A stretch of 64,000 nucleotides of DNA, taken from positions 1 through 64,000 of the forward strand of contig BJKQ01000021.1 of NCBI GenBank assembly GCA_006538405.1. The letters are read 5' to 3'. The notes beneath the pieces were generated by a model. That model made no database searches and was not told the DNA's origin. It was given only the letters and a program-made list of their open reading frames with translations. Positions within the stretch are counted from its first letter, which is position 1, and each line of letters starts with the position of its first letter. The stretch comes from Hansfordia pulvinata. Its lineage: Eukaryota > Ascomycota > Sordariomycetes > Xylariales. The translations under genes were made by a program, and so were the position numbers. Positions 37,380 through 49,085 of this stretch are shown piece by piece.

Positions 37380-38054
37380 ATGCTGGTGTCGGCGCTGTTG
37401 TCGTGTGCGCTCCTGGGCGGCCACGCGCTCGCGCTGTTCTCCAAGCCCACCATCCAGGATCTGCCGAACAACTACAAGCAGGACGTCCTGGAGCCGCTCA
37501 AGAAGGGCGGCTACTTCCTCGAGGTCGACGCCCAGTCCACGGCCAACGGGCGGCAGCTGGTCAAGGACGGCGTCAACAAGAAGGCAATCACCCTGACGAG
37601 CCCGAAGGGCATACGGAGGCTCAGACCGGACCGCATGAGCTGGGGCGAGGGCAAACTCGATCTCCACCAGGGCCTCGCGCCCCAGATCCCTTGGCAGTAC
37701 GAGAACCACTTCAACGTCATATACGACGACAATGCGCTCCTCCCCAAGAGCGCGCGCGAATCCCAGCCCCTGATTCTCATGAAGTCCCTCTGCAACATGC
37801 TGGCGTTGGATGCCAAAGAATCTCTCATCCTGATTCACGACTTGTCGAAGGACGCCAACTCTGACCTCAGCGACGATTCGCCGTATTGGCGTAGCGATGA
37901 CGGGTGGAAGGAAGCGTGCAAACGGTCCAAGCCCGAAGTGCGCACGGAATCCGAGGAGTCCCCCCACGGAGGCAGGTACTACAAGATCTGGATGAAGCGG
38001 CCGACCCCCAACTTCCTTGGATTGAAATTCGGTGACGAGGAAGGTTCGCCATAA
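37380..38054 (+). CDS. Secreted hypothetical protein, 224 residues
   Basis: Function unknown. A single exon from ATG 37,380 to the stop at 38,052-38,054. The N-terminus MLVSALLSCALLGGHALALF is a clear signal peptide, probably cut after HALA. The mature part carries FSKPTIQDLPNNYKQDVLEP, KKGGYFLEVDAQSTANGRQL, IPWQYENHFNVIYDDNALLP and a charged C-terminus with PEVRTESEESPHGGRYYKI. It has only two cysteines in the mature chain (SLCNML and KEACKR), enough for one disulphide. There is no transmembrane segment after the signal, no GPI-like tail and no catalytic motif I recognise. High GC3 and long unbroken frame support a real gene. An effector or cell-wall role would be speculation. Confidence 0.83.
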   Translation: MLVSALLSCALLGGHALALFSKPTIQDLPNNYKQDVLEPLKKGGYFLEVDAQSTANGRQLVKDGVNKKAITLTSPKGIRRLRPDRMSWGEGKLDLHQGLAPQIPWQYENHFNVIYDDNALLPKSARESQPLILMKSLCNMLALDAKESLILIHDLSKDANSDLSDDSPYWRSDDGWKEACKRSKPEVRTESEESPHGGRYYKIWMKRPTPNFLGLKFGDEEGSP

Positions 38055-39347
38055 TTCCAAAAGGCGACCCGAGAGGCTGTCACGATTACGACGCAGAAAC
38101 GCGGGATACAGGTACATCGTTTGCGAAGAGGTTCGTGGATGGTGCGCAAGGCCCACAGGTAGAGCCAGGGCCGGGAACATAAGGCAAACAGCATATCACA
38201 AAAGGCGCGCGACTTTAACGCGGGTGTGTCTATTTGTGTAGCAAATTAAAGACATAGATTAGATATGAATGCATGACTTTCACGTTCACAGCTGGGTCCG
38301 CCCCTTCGCGAGCACGTCTTGGATATCCTCTCGAATAGACGGGTAAAGATGCTTCCTGCTTTCATCTATAATGTCCGCCGTGCTCTATAGCAGCTGCAGC
38401 TCGTTGCGTTCTCGATGCGAAACCATGCTTACGCTATGCAGTGGGGGAGAGGCCGGGTGGGCAGATGGCCAGCCCGGCGCTCCCCGGGGAGAGATGAAGA
38501 TTGTTCCAGGGAGGACTTTGAGCAGGAGGAAATCGGAGGGAAAACAGTAGAAGAACGCCGGAAAAGTGCAGTGCTGACAGGCCTCAAAGGGCGCGCGTCA
38601 TTCCATCACAAGAGCCTCCCAGAAAAGCACACCTTTCCTTCGCCCCCGAAGCCCCAAATCACAATGTTCCGCCTGCGACTGACTATGAGTGCTGTCGCCC
38701 TCTTCCGTGCTCACTCCTGAAAGATCGTCACATCGAAGATGGCGACCAGATCTCAGGAAGGCCAGCAAGGAAATAAAAGAAAAAAAGAATAAAAATGCAA
38801 ACGCTGCCGCCGTTCCCCATCCAATGCTCCCCAACCTGGGGCCAAATGCCACCCGTCCTCGAGACGGGCTCTTACAAAATCAACAGGCCTGCCGCGCTGT
38901 CCTGGCCTCTCCTCTCAGGAAGAGAGCGCCTGAGTAGGAGAGAGCAGGGTGGGACTAGCGAGCGAGGTAAAAGAAATCAATGCCTTCTTCTGGAGTGGGT
39001 ATGAGCGAAATGCAAAAGAACTACCGGGTGGGATCAAACAAATGCGAGAAAGAAACGCAGACAAGCGAAGAAGATAATGGCATGGGGACATAAAAAGAAA
39101 AGAAAATGGCAGAGGAAGCGAAGAGGACAGAAAAGAAGCCGGGACGAGCAGGACTAACAGGAACAGAGAACCCGAGCGCAAGCGCAAGCGCAAAGAATCA
39201 AGACATCCCGACCTCTTTGCAAGCTACGACGGGGGGGCGGGGGGTAGGTTTCTCGCCCATCTCCGTCAAAACAACACATAAACACACATAACTCCCCCGC
39301 CTCCCCCCTCTGTCTGTCTGTCTGTCTGCCTCTCCCCCTCCCCCTCC
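38055..39347. other. Intergenic between convergent genes, no gene seen
   Basis: 3' flanks of the secreted-protein gene and the large regulator gene. Purine-rich, with short (GT/CT)n-like runs near 39,310-39,350 ((TCTG)n at about 39,311-39,330). No gene recognised. Confidence 0.55.
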
Positions 39348-40592
39348 TCACGCGCAGGAAAAGTCCAGCCCCATGCCCCGGGCGACCCCCTGCCAGTCCC
39401 AGACGGCGTGCCAGTCGCCGCGCTCCATGCGGCGCCAGACCTCCTCGAGGACCTCGAGGGCGCAGTCGGCGCTGCGCAGGCCGGCGTAGGCGCGGACGGC
39501 GCGGACGGCGCGGCGGGCGCGCGCGCGCTGCGAGGGCGCGAAGCACGCGCACCCGATGACCAGGCAGGGGACCAGCAGCAGGGGCTGCACCGGGTCGCGG
39601 GGCGGGATGGAGTCGAGGATCACCAGCGACTCGTCGACGGCCAGGGTGATCCGGTGGTCGTGGTGCGGCGGGTAGCGGATCGGGGGCGGGGAGGCCGCGC
39701 GCTGCGGCGTCGTGGAGCCGCTCTCCGTGGCTGCGGCGCTGGTCGCTGATGTGGTGGTGATGGTGGTGATGGTGGCAGCAGTGGGAGGAGGGTGGTGGTG
39801 TTGGTGGTGGTGAAGCTCGGAGGTGGAGGAGGGCGGCGGTGTGGTGGTGGATGGTATCGATGCTGACGACGTGGGCCTCGTCGTCGTGGTTGTCGTCGTC
39901 GTGGCGGCCCGCGCAAAGGGCGTGTCTGGGATCGGGCACCCGTGGTGGCCCCTTGTCGGAGGAGGTGTGATGGTGGTCGCCGCGGCTGGGATCGTGGTGC
40001 TCGTTGGCGCCGTCGCCGTCCTTCCGTGCTCCGTGTCCGCTATGCTCGTCCTCCTGCTCGTGTGTCGGCCCCTGAGCGCCGCTGCGGCCTCCCCCTCCTC
40101 CCCCTCCTCCTCCCTTCCTACCTCCGCCTCCGTTGCTGCTGTCGCCACCGCCATCCCGCCCCCGGTAGCCGTTCCCGTCGTCGCTGTCGCCCTCATCGTC
40201 GTCGTCGCCGGGTGCCCGCCCGCGTGCGCGGACGAGGAGGAGGAGGAGGAGGAGGCCGAGGGCGGGTAGATGGTGCGGAACAGGTAAACCCACATCATCT
40301 GCTTGTAGAGCAGGGCGACGCGGTCGCGGCCGTCGCCGGGGGGCCAGTGCGGGGTCCAGTCGCGGATGGCGGCGTCGATCTCGGCGGCCTGGTAGAGGGA
40401 GGAGTAGTCGACGACGGGGTCGGCGCCGGCGGCCATGTTGGCGCGGATCGAGTTGCGGATCGTCGTGATCTGGCACAGGTACTTGAACAGCCCGTCCGAG
40501 ACGCCGATCAGGCGCGCCGGCTGGATCGCCAGCCAGGGCGTCCAGTCCTCGGTGGCCAGGCGGGGAGGCGGGCTCGAGTAGCCGCTGTTGCT

Positions 40593-40643
<51 letters not shown>

Positions 40644-41947
40644 ATTGTTATGGTTGTTGTTGTTGTTGTGGTTGTTAGTATCGTCGCCGCCGTTACTGCT
40701 GCTTCTGCTGCTGCTGCTGCTGTTGTTGTTGTTGTTGTTATTGTTGACGACGTCTGGGCAGCGGATCAGCTCGTCGGCGTAGACGTGGAACTGAAAGTAC
40801 TCGGTGATGAAGATGAGAAAGGCCGAGTCGGTCGGCGGCAGGTCGGCGATGAGGCTCTTGTAGGCCTGCAGGTGGACGCGGTGCTCGCCGTTGCGCGTGC
40901 CCTCGGCCGACGTCTGCAACAGCATACACAGCATCTGCCCGTAGCGGACCGACAGGTTGGGCCGAGGCCGCCGCCGCCGCCGCCGCTGCTGCTGCTGCTT
41001 CCGCTGCTGCTGATGTGACATGTCGTCGTGGTCGTCGTCGTGGTCGTGATCGTTGTCGTCGTTGTTGCCGCCGTCATCGTCGCCGTCGTTGTCGTCATCG
41101 GCCTCGCCGGCGCGCTCGCGGTTGATGTCCTCGTGGAAGTGGTTCATGGCCGCCGTCTGGTGGAACTGCGACCGCTCGGCCAGCGACTCGAGGCTGACCC
41201 CCTTGCGGGCGCTCTCCTCGAGCATCTTCAGCCCGTACGGCGCCTCCCAGTCGATGTGCCGGCTGGCCAGCGACAGGATCGAGTGCATCAGGCCCCGGTG
41301 GCCCACCGCCATCTGCAGCAGCATGTCCTTGAACGCGTTCTTGTGCTGGCTCTCCACCGTCAGCACCCCGCTGAGGTGGTTGATGTAGTGGTTGAAGAAG
41401 ATCATGTCCTCGACCGTCTCGACGCCCTGGAAGATGGGCTGCATCGTGATGACCGGCAGGCTCTGCTTGGTCCGCTCTTCTGTGGTGCGTCGCGGGTCAG
41501 CATCCTGTACCGGCCTGTAGGCACCCTACCTGGTATACATGTATGCTCTCCCTCGGCTGAAAGATTGTCAAGAGAGGGGGGAGGAGGGTGGCCGCTGGGA
41601 TCCCCTACCTTCTTCCGCTCTTTCGCGTCCACTTCTCCAGATGGTCTTTTCGTGATATCCCTCGCAGACCACGGCGTTCTTTTCGCAGTTCATGCCTTGA
41701 ATTCATTCCCAGTCAGCGATGAAACCTTTCCGGTATCTTCTCTCCTTCTCGTCCCGGGCCCGGGGGCTCGGCTTTCCACTTACATCGCGGCTTCGCCTCG
41801 TCGCACTTCTTCTTCCTCTTCCTGCAGGTGATGCACCCCGTCTTGGACCGGCCCTTGGCAATCTTGGCCGCGGCGGAGGCGGGCGTCGCGATCGGGTGCT
41901 TCCTCGGCCTGCCCCGCGGACGCTTGACCTTGGGCTGCGGTTGCTGT

Positions 41948-41982
<35 letters not shown>

Positions 41983-42807
41983 TTGTTCTTGTTGTTGTTG
42001 TTGCATCGCCGCCGCCTCGGGCACGGGGGTGTGCGGCGCCTCCTTGACGTCCTCCATCAGGAAGCCGTCGTCGTCCGAGGGCTCGAGCTTGGGCACGGTC
42101 AGCACGTCGTCGGCCCCTCGCTCCCAGGGGACCTCGTGGCCGGTGGCCGACAGCGACGACGACGAGTCGTCCTCGTCCTCGCCCGCCCCGCCGAGGTGGT
42201 AGTCGAGCTCCTCGCTGTAGCTGGCGCTCCAGGAGGACCCCGAGCACGACGACGAAGACGCCGTCGTCGTCGCCGAGTGGATCATGCCCGGGACACCGCC
42301 GCCGCCCGAGGCGCTCGAGGCCGCCGCCGCCGCCGCCGCCGCCGCGCTCATCGTGTCGAGCATGGGCATGTCCAGCTCGGTGCTGATGGGCGACAGCTGG
42401 CCCGTGTCCATGCGCCCGCCGTGCCACATCATGCCGCCGCCGCCGTGGTGCTGCGGGTGGGGGTGGTAGTTGTTGTGGTGGAGGGTGGGCGACACCATGG
42501 CCGAGGAGGACCCGGCCGAGGAGCTGACGCTGTGGCGGCTGCTGTGGTGCCACGGCGAGACCTCATCGCCGAGGGCAGCATGCTGGTGTTGCGGGTACTG
42601 AAGCTGATGCTGAAGCTGGTGCTGAAGCTGGTGCTGAAGCTGGTGCTGGTGCTGAAGCTGGTGCTGATTCTGGTGCTGGTGCTGGTGCTGGAGCTGCTGC
42701 TGTTGCTGGTGATATTGGTGCTCCTGCGTGTTGGCCATGGTGCATTCCATGACGCCGCGGCGACCCAGGGAAGAGCAAGTGTCCTGCGGCAAGCTCGGCG
42801 AGCTCAC
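39348..42807 (-). CDS. AT-hook plus Zn(II)2Cys6 transcription factor with poly-Gln, poly-Asn and poly-Ser tracts
   Basis: Nuclear regulator; targets unknown. Three exons (42,807-41,784, 41,695-41,609 and 41,479-39,348) join exactly and give up to 1,080 residues; MECTMANTQ or MANTQ further in are alternative starts. The N-terminus is Gln/His-rich (about 25-75), then Ser/Ala-rich, then a poly-Gln run (about 270-288). An AT-hook (KRPRGRPRKHP, about 296-306) sits just before the zinc cluster. The cluster is split by intron 1: CITC...C...C in exon 1 and MNCEKNAVVC in exon 2. The body has IFFNHYINHLSGVLTVE and MLLQMAVGHRGLMHSILSLA, typical of the Fungal_trans_2 (PF11951) regulators. It is interrupted by Asp/His, Asn and Ser runs and a Thr-rich region. 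It ends WHAVWDWQGVARGMGLDFSC. Acr-2-like proteins share such a cluster; that assignment is tentative. Confidence 0.9.
41950..42005. repeat. Trinucleotide repeat encoding poly-Gln inside the AT-hook regulator
   Basis: Run of CTG/TTG triplets on the plus strand, reading as CAG/CAA Gln codons in the gene on the minus strand. The mixture of the two codons limits slippage somewhat. Similar coding triplet runs occur at 40,585-40,745 (Ser and Asn) and 42,598-42,720 (Gln/His/Leu hexamer-like repeats). Confidence 0.9.
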
Positions 42808-43740
42808 CCCTTCATCGACCAGGGCAGTCGGGCAGTCGGTCCAGTCCTCCGCTTGTTTGCTGTTTACGTTGCTGTTGCCACAGCCGAGTGCAACATGAAC
42901 GCGATCTGTCCAGAAGGGTTGGCTCCGGGAGAGACGAGACGAGACTCTGGGTCTCTATATCCGCCAGTGGGACCCTGCGGGATATGCAGGGTTATGCGGG
43001 AACGCGAGATGCTGGCTCGCTATCGATGGCGGGAGCCAGAGTTCCTGACCAGATCTGCAACCAGGCGGGAGAGAGGGGGCGTGTCTGGGTGGTAGCACTC
43101 TCGTATTGGTGGTGGTGATCGTCGTGGTCGTGGTCTTGGTAGCCCCGCGTCTGGCAGACTGGAGACTGGAGACTGGAGACTGTAGACTGGACCTCGAACT
43201 GGGACCAGAGATGAGATGGGACCCAGGGCAGATCGGAAAGACAAGTACCCGTATACTACCCTCCAGGGTTACCGATGGAGAGCTCTTGCCTTCAAGCCCG
43301 ACCGCGCCGTGATGGGGCGTCCGTCCATGGAGCTCGGGAGCGGGAGAGGAGGGAGGGAGAGAATGGGCCCCAGGGGTCCTGTCGTTCTGGCTGGCTGATG
43401 GGATGTGAAGTATGTACGGTAGCTAGGTAGCTACCTGGTAAGGTAGGTAGGCAAGGTAGGTATGGATCCTCGTACGGGCACGCTCGCACGACGACGCGGA
43501 TGGCGGCGGAGGTGGGGAGGCGCAACGTCTTATTTCCACCGTTGAGGTGATATGCAGTTCAGGTATGGATGGCATCGTGGGGCAAAGGGGGGCGCGCGTA
43601 GCCGTGGCATAGCAGCGAGCAAAACGCCGACGGGTGCTTGCTTGCTGGCTGGCTGGTCGGGTCTGCCTACCTCTACGGCCATCTGCCAGCCAGCCTGTGG
43701 CTGTCCCGAACTAACAAGAGCCAGCTACGAGTACGGATAG

Positions 43741-43759
43741 ACACACACACACACACACG

Positions 43760-43801
<42 letters not shown>
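43741..43801. repeat. Compound (AC)n(AG)n microsatellite
   Basis: About 18 AC units with one interruption, followed directly by about 13 AG units. Confidence 0.95.
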
Positions 43802-43805
<4 letters not shown>

Positions 43806-46549
43806 AGAGGGATGCAACAAGCAACGAGCACCATCACGCACGGAGTATGGGCGGGTGGGGCCCTCCAACGGGGATCTCGCGAGACTATGTGGGCGGGAGA
43901 TGCACATCACTTTGAGGTAGTGTATGCATGGGGAGGGTTACCAGGACCAGGGCCGCCCAGGTGACGCCGCCGCCGGGCAGCAGCCAGCAGCCAGCAGCTT
44001 CCAAGCTCTCCGGACACGATGCCAGTGGCTGGCTGGGAGGACGAGGCGGGACGGAGCACACACACAAGGCCGAGAGCAGAATCAGAAAGACGCCCAGCAT
44101 CCCAACGTCGATGAATCCTTCCGGGGGCAAGGGGATGGGGATGGGGAGGGGGAGGGGGAGGGGGGGCTGGGTGCTTCTCTGCGTCTTCGCCTCCGACCCG
44201 CTTCCCCCGGCTCGACCTGGGAACCTGGGAGCCTACGAGCCCTCGTAGGAACGAACAGACCTGCCCACCTGGCTGGGCGACGTGCTGGAGAGCAGGGAGG
44301 GGGGTGGAGGGGGAAGGGAACCATCACGGGCCATGAGGCTTACGAGCAGCAGGGTGGAGCCGGCCTGGGGCTGGCTAATGCCGGAGTTCTGCAGAATGAC
44401 GAGAGGCCACAGCTCGACGCCGATGGGAATCCACTACATGAAGAGCTGTGGTGGTGTACGAGTACGGTAGCAAGCATCGTGGGCTGTAGTGCGTGGTGTA
44501 GTGCGTGGTGGTGTGGTGGTGTGGTGGTGTGATATGGTGTAGTGAGGGTTGGAGTGTCTTCTTTCTTTCGCCGCTTCCCCCCCCTCTTTTGCCGCCCTCA
44601 GCCTTGACGAGGCCGTGCCTACTCGTAGTTACTTGTACTGCTCTTTGATATCAGGCATCATTTCACGTCCAACCTTTCCCCTCTCCTCGAGCCTACTGGA
44701 CTCGCCACCAGCGGCCGCCACTTGCCATCTACTCCGTACATCGCGGACCGTTGACCAGCGTGGCAGTGAGCGGCAGCGACTCCTCCCGCCCGCCCGCCCG
44801 CCCGTCCGCCCGTCCACCCGCGCTCGGGCGCCGCCGTAGAGGGGGAAAACAGCCCGGGGCTACTTTTACGACCACAGCCCTAGCTTATTAGGTGGTTAGC
44901 CGTTGCTGCTACGAGCGTTGCGGTGTCGCCCGGGGCTGATCTGCTCCGAGATCACCAGAGGGAGCTCCCACACACACACACAACGTGACCAGGGCTGACT
45001 ACCTAAGGCATGACAAGACAAGAAGACAAGCCAGGCCAGGCAGGACAGGACAGGCCAGCTGCGAGTCTCGTACATACCTCCAGCTCCTCGTACCAGTCTC
45101 TGAGTCTTTACCCGACTCAGTTGGACTTGGGAATGGCGCGTGGGTGGTGGGTGCTCTGTGGGCGGAGCTGGGAATAGAACGCCAGCTTGGCGCCTCTAAG
45201 GCTCCCTTGTCCGCCCCTCGTCGGCCTCCACTACTCCGTACACCCAGGTCTTAGCGTTTTTCTCCCGCGCAGTAGCGGGACCCCTCTGACTGACTGACCC
45301 TCGTGCCTCGCCCTCTCGCCCACCCCCAAAAGTGTCTGTCAGGAAAGCCGGGTCCTCTGATGGGCGAGCCTGATGGACTTGAGACTTGTGAGAGCCCTGT
45401 CTGTCCCGCCCGCCGCCCCCGTCAGGCATGCTCCTCCCATGTTGTGGCTTCTCGTGCTAACAACTCACTGGTAGGTACTCGTAGTTCACGGCCCCAAGCA
45501 CCGAGTTATTACCAAGTATCCGCAGGCTTCGCGGTAGCGCGCTTTTCCTGTTCGCCCCGAGCTGCCCGCCCGTCAGCTCTTGACGAGCATTGCCGCCTCG
45601 AGAGCATGGTCTGGGTCAGCTGCCACAACCAGCTCGTCGCCTCATGAAACAGGCCAGCCGTGTTTGTCCCGTCCTCCTGGCCTCCGTCTGGCGACGCGGT
45701 TTGGATGATCTCGGAACCCGGCGCGCGCAAGGCCTGCCGGGTTTGGGGCCAAGGGGGAAGGGAGCGGGGGGGCCGGCCGCCAAGTCCCGCCATCTCGATG
45801 GCCATCGTCAGAAGAATCAAATAAAAGGGACAACGCGACCCAGCGCGCGCAAGTCGAGTCGAGTGGCAAATGCGAGGCAGGCAGGCAGGGCTACCGTGTC
45901 CGCCGCGGCGCGCCGTGGTGATAAGGCTCCGTGCCCACGTCTCGAGCTCTACGTGACCTGGCCACAGACCTTTTTTTTTGGAGGGGACGGCCGACTTACG
46001 GATACATGGGCACAATGCCAATCAAGTTTCTGATTCGACGGCTCGGCTGATCACCCATACAGCTTTCAGTCAAGCATGGCCCTGGCACTGCTCGTACGGA
46101 CACTTGCCGCACCCCTGCGATGGAGGACAGAAAGACAGGGCCGGGATGCCGGCCGCACTGGACGCGGGACCGCCGGCTATGCGAACCGCCCCGGGGGGGG
46201 GATAAAAAAAAAATCCCAAGCAAAGGGGAAGGAAGAACAGACAATCGCGGGCAACACGGGGGGCCGAAGCGACTTTTTTGACACGGGGGTGGTGAGCCAC
46301 TTTACTCTCGCATCTTCATGTATATAGAAGAAGTCAATAGCTGCGAGTACGCACGCGCACGAATACGCGTACGCAGCATGGCCCTTGAGGAAGAGCGGCG
46401 ACGGGCGGGGCGGGTACAGACTCGGCGGAGTAATCGTGATGGTGACAGTCGCCCTCTGCTCACACACAGCTTCACCATGTGGAAGAGGAGGAGGCAAATC
46501 CGATCCCTTCGGCAGGTGGGCGGGGCATCGGGCGGGTAGGTCCCTCCAC

Positions 46550-46740
<191 letters not shown>

Positions 46741-47143
46741 GCCTGGTCTTGACGTCGGGTATCCCGTAATCTACGAGTCGTTCGACCAGGTTGGGAAGGA
46801 TATGTGTGAGTAGGGTGGCAGGGCCAGGGGGGTGGTGGGAAGCGGGCCACAGGCACAGGGATCCGTATGGCCGGGGCTCACGGTCTGGTGTTCCGACCCA
46901 TGCTGCTTTTCCGGGCTGCGGGCTGGGATGCGTGCTTTATCCCCGGCCGGCGGCGAAAAGGCGCGTCCTGTCCTGTCTTGTCTTTGTCTCGTCTGGTGGT
47001 GGTGGTGGTGCAGGTACTCGTATGTTGTAGATCTTACTAGGCACTGCCCACCCACCCGTGCAGCAGATTGATGGGGCATTCCCGTTCTACCCATATTCCC
47101 GAAGGCGAACCAGGGCCAGGGAAGCAAGCCGAGGACAGTCCAA

Positions 47144-47162
47144 GGGGGGGGGGGGGGGGGGG
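47144..47162. repeat. Poly-G run of about 19
   Basis: Uninterrupted G tract. Its length is likely to be unreliable in any assembly. Confidence 0.95.
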
Positions 47163-47635
47163 TCCCAAGTGGTTTTCTGCTGTTGGACGTGCACCCGACA
47201 GCAGAACACATCCCGCTACGACCTGCTGCCCCGAGCTGGGCTTGAACGACCGAGATCCCCCAAAGGTGCGGGGGCCAGGCTATGCCGTACGGGTAGGCCA
47301 ATGTCCGGCGGCGGCGGCGGCGGCGGCAGCGGGCCGCGAGTATACGCGTAGTGATAGTCCCTGGCTTCCATGTCTGTCGCGGGTGAGAGTCGATCGTCCT
47401 GGGGCCGGCCCCGGATGGGCGAGGCTCGTGCCTCGGCCGTACGGTTGTGGGCGAGCGGCGGTGCCGTGGTCCTTGGTGGTCCTTGGTCTACGAATATGTG
47501 TGCTATCAAACAATGGCCCACTCGTGCAAGTACGGAGTACTCGTAGAGGGAGAGAGAATAGGCCCACACATAGCCGAGAGGTGCCACTGCGAGGTGGTCC
47601 TTGACTGCGGACCGATGATGACCGGCTGACTGGAG

Positions 47636-47659
47636 AGAGAGAGAGAGAGAGAGAGAGAG
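47636..47659. repeat. (GA)n microsatellite
   Basis: About 12 GA units. Confidence 0.9.
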
Positions 47660-48242
47660 GCAGATCGTCACCACCTCACCCAAGGTATACGAGTACGGAC
47701 GGCGTCAGCATTGACTCGTACCTGCTCGGCATCCTTGCAGGGCGCGCGGGGCCGGGATCTTTGCAGCAGCAACGGCTAGCGGCGTTGCATTTGAGATCTT
47801 AGGCCCGGCCAAGGCACGAGCATGTGGTAGCTCAGATGGGTATCGTGAATTACCTAGGTACGTACAGGTAGGCAGATGTCACTTGCGGGGAGAAGGCTAA
47901 TAAGTTAATGGGGTAGGTGTTCAAAGAGGAAGAGGCGGACAAGGACGACGACGACGAGGCAGAGGAGACTCGGGCCGAAGGCTTTATTATTGCTACTCCT
48001 GCTGCTGCTGCTAACTAATAAGAAAGAAATAACAAAAAGGCCCTTGCTCTATATATACCTGGTACCTGGTATCTACTATGCATTGTGAGAACGAGACGAC
48101 AAGGCGCCTCGGCAATCGTAATGTCGACGGCGGCGCAATGTGATCTATCACACGAAGCGGCCCATGCGAGCCCCGCGGCGCCATTCACAGAGACGGACAG
48201 ACAGACAGACAGACAGGCGCTCTCACACCCGGTTGTTGGTTG

Positions 48243-48260
48243 CCCCCCCCCCCCCCCCCC
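48243..48260. repeat. Poly-C run of about 18
   Basis: Uninterrupted C tract, preceded at 48,190-48,217 by a (GACA)n tract. Confidence 0.93.
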
Positions 48261-48488
48261 GTGTCTCCCGTGCAGATCTCGTAGATGGTGCCTCCGTAGC
48301 CGCCTTCGACATGGACAATCCGGGGTGGCCCGCGTCCCGTCTTTTCTTGTTCTCCTCTCTCCCTCCTCCTGCAGATGTGGACGTGCGGCGTGCGTTCTCT
48401 CCGCAGTCTCATGCCGTGCCGTGCCGTGCTGTGCCACGGCCGTGCCATGCACGAGACACGGCTCGAAGCTTGGGAAGGCAAATAGCCA

Positions 48489-48506
48489 CCCCCCCCCCCC
48501 CCCCCC
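48489..48506. repeat. Poly-C run of about 18 next to (CA)n
   Basis: C tract followed within 25 bp by a short ACATACACAC repeat at about 48,525-48,550. Confidence 0.92.
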
Positions 48507-49014
48507 TCTCATCCGTCTCATCACACATACATACACACACACACACATACGAGTACATACACGCACAAACGGGTTCTCGTAATCCCACCCAGCGTTGGCG
48601 CGATTCGTCCACCCGGCAAGCCGGCGCCTAATAACCCACCCAGGGGTCCTCTGGGCGTTTTTCCCACAGGCGACGCTGGCGGGCTTTGGGCTTGGGGGAG
48701 ATCGCGTTCGTTGCGCTTGCAGAGAGCTGCGGCTTCTGCCGCGCCAACGCGCCCAGCGGGTAAACGCACGTAGGACGGAGCCCGGCGTTACCTAGACCCT
48801 GAGAACCTCTTGTACAAGTCGTCTTCGCGCGCGGGAAGAGCTCCGCGGTCGCAACGAGGAGGCGAGTCGGCTCGCCAGAGTGGACGCTAACACTCTTTAA
48901 GAGAGAGACAGAGAGAGCGTGTATTTGTGAACTCGCAGGTACGGCGCGGCAGGCTGGGCCGCGGCCCCCCTTGGGAGATACTTGTGCCTCTTCGAAGAGA
49001 ATCTACTAGTTCGC

Positions 49015-49085
49015 TTGGTTGGTTGGTTGGTTGGTTGGTTGGTTGGTTGGTTGGTTGGTTGGTTGGTTGGTTGGTTGGTTGGTTG
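49015..49085. repeat. (GGTT)n tetranucleotide repeat, about 17 units
   Basis: Perfect TTGG/GGTT tandem of about 70 bp. G pairs at regular spacing resemble G-quadruplex-prone or telomere-like DNA, but the unit is not the fungal telomere TTAGGG. Confidence 0.96.

Noticed and set aside
42598..42720. Tandem CTGAAG/CTGGTG-like repeat as a CRISPR or minisatellite
   Set aside because: It is in frame within the regulator gene and encodes a Gln/His/Leu-rich stretch, so it is a coding low-complexity tract.
47215..47305. tRNA-like 3' half on the minus strand (TTCAAGC loop, then AGCTCGGGGCA)
   Set aside because: The T-stem pairs at only three of five positions, and no matching acceptor-stem 5' strand or D-arm is found at the right distance.
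49015..49085. (GGTT)n as an internal telomere repeat
   Set aside because: Filamentous fungal telomeres are normally TTAGGG; this unit differs and lies inside the window with unique sequence on both sides.
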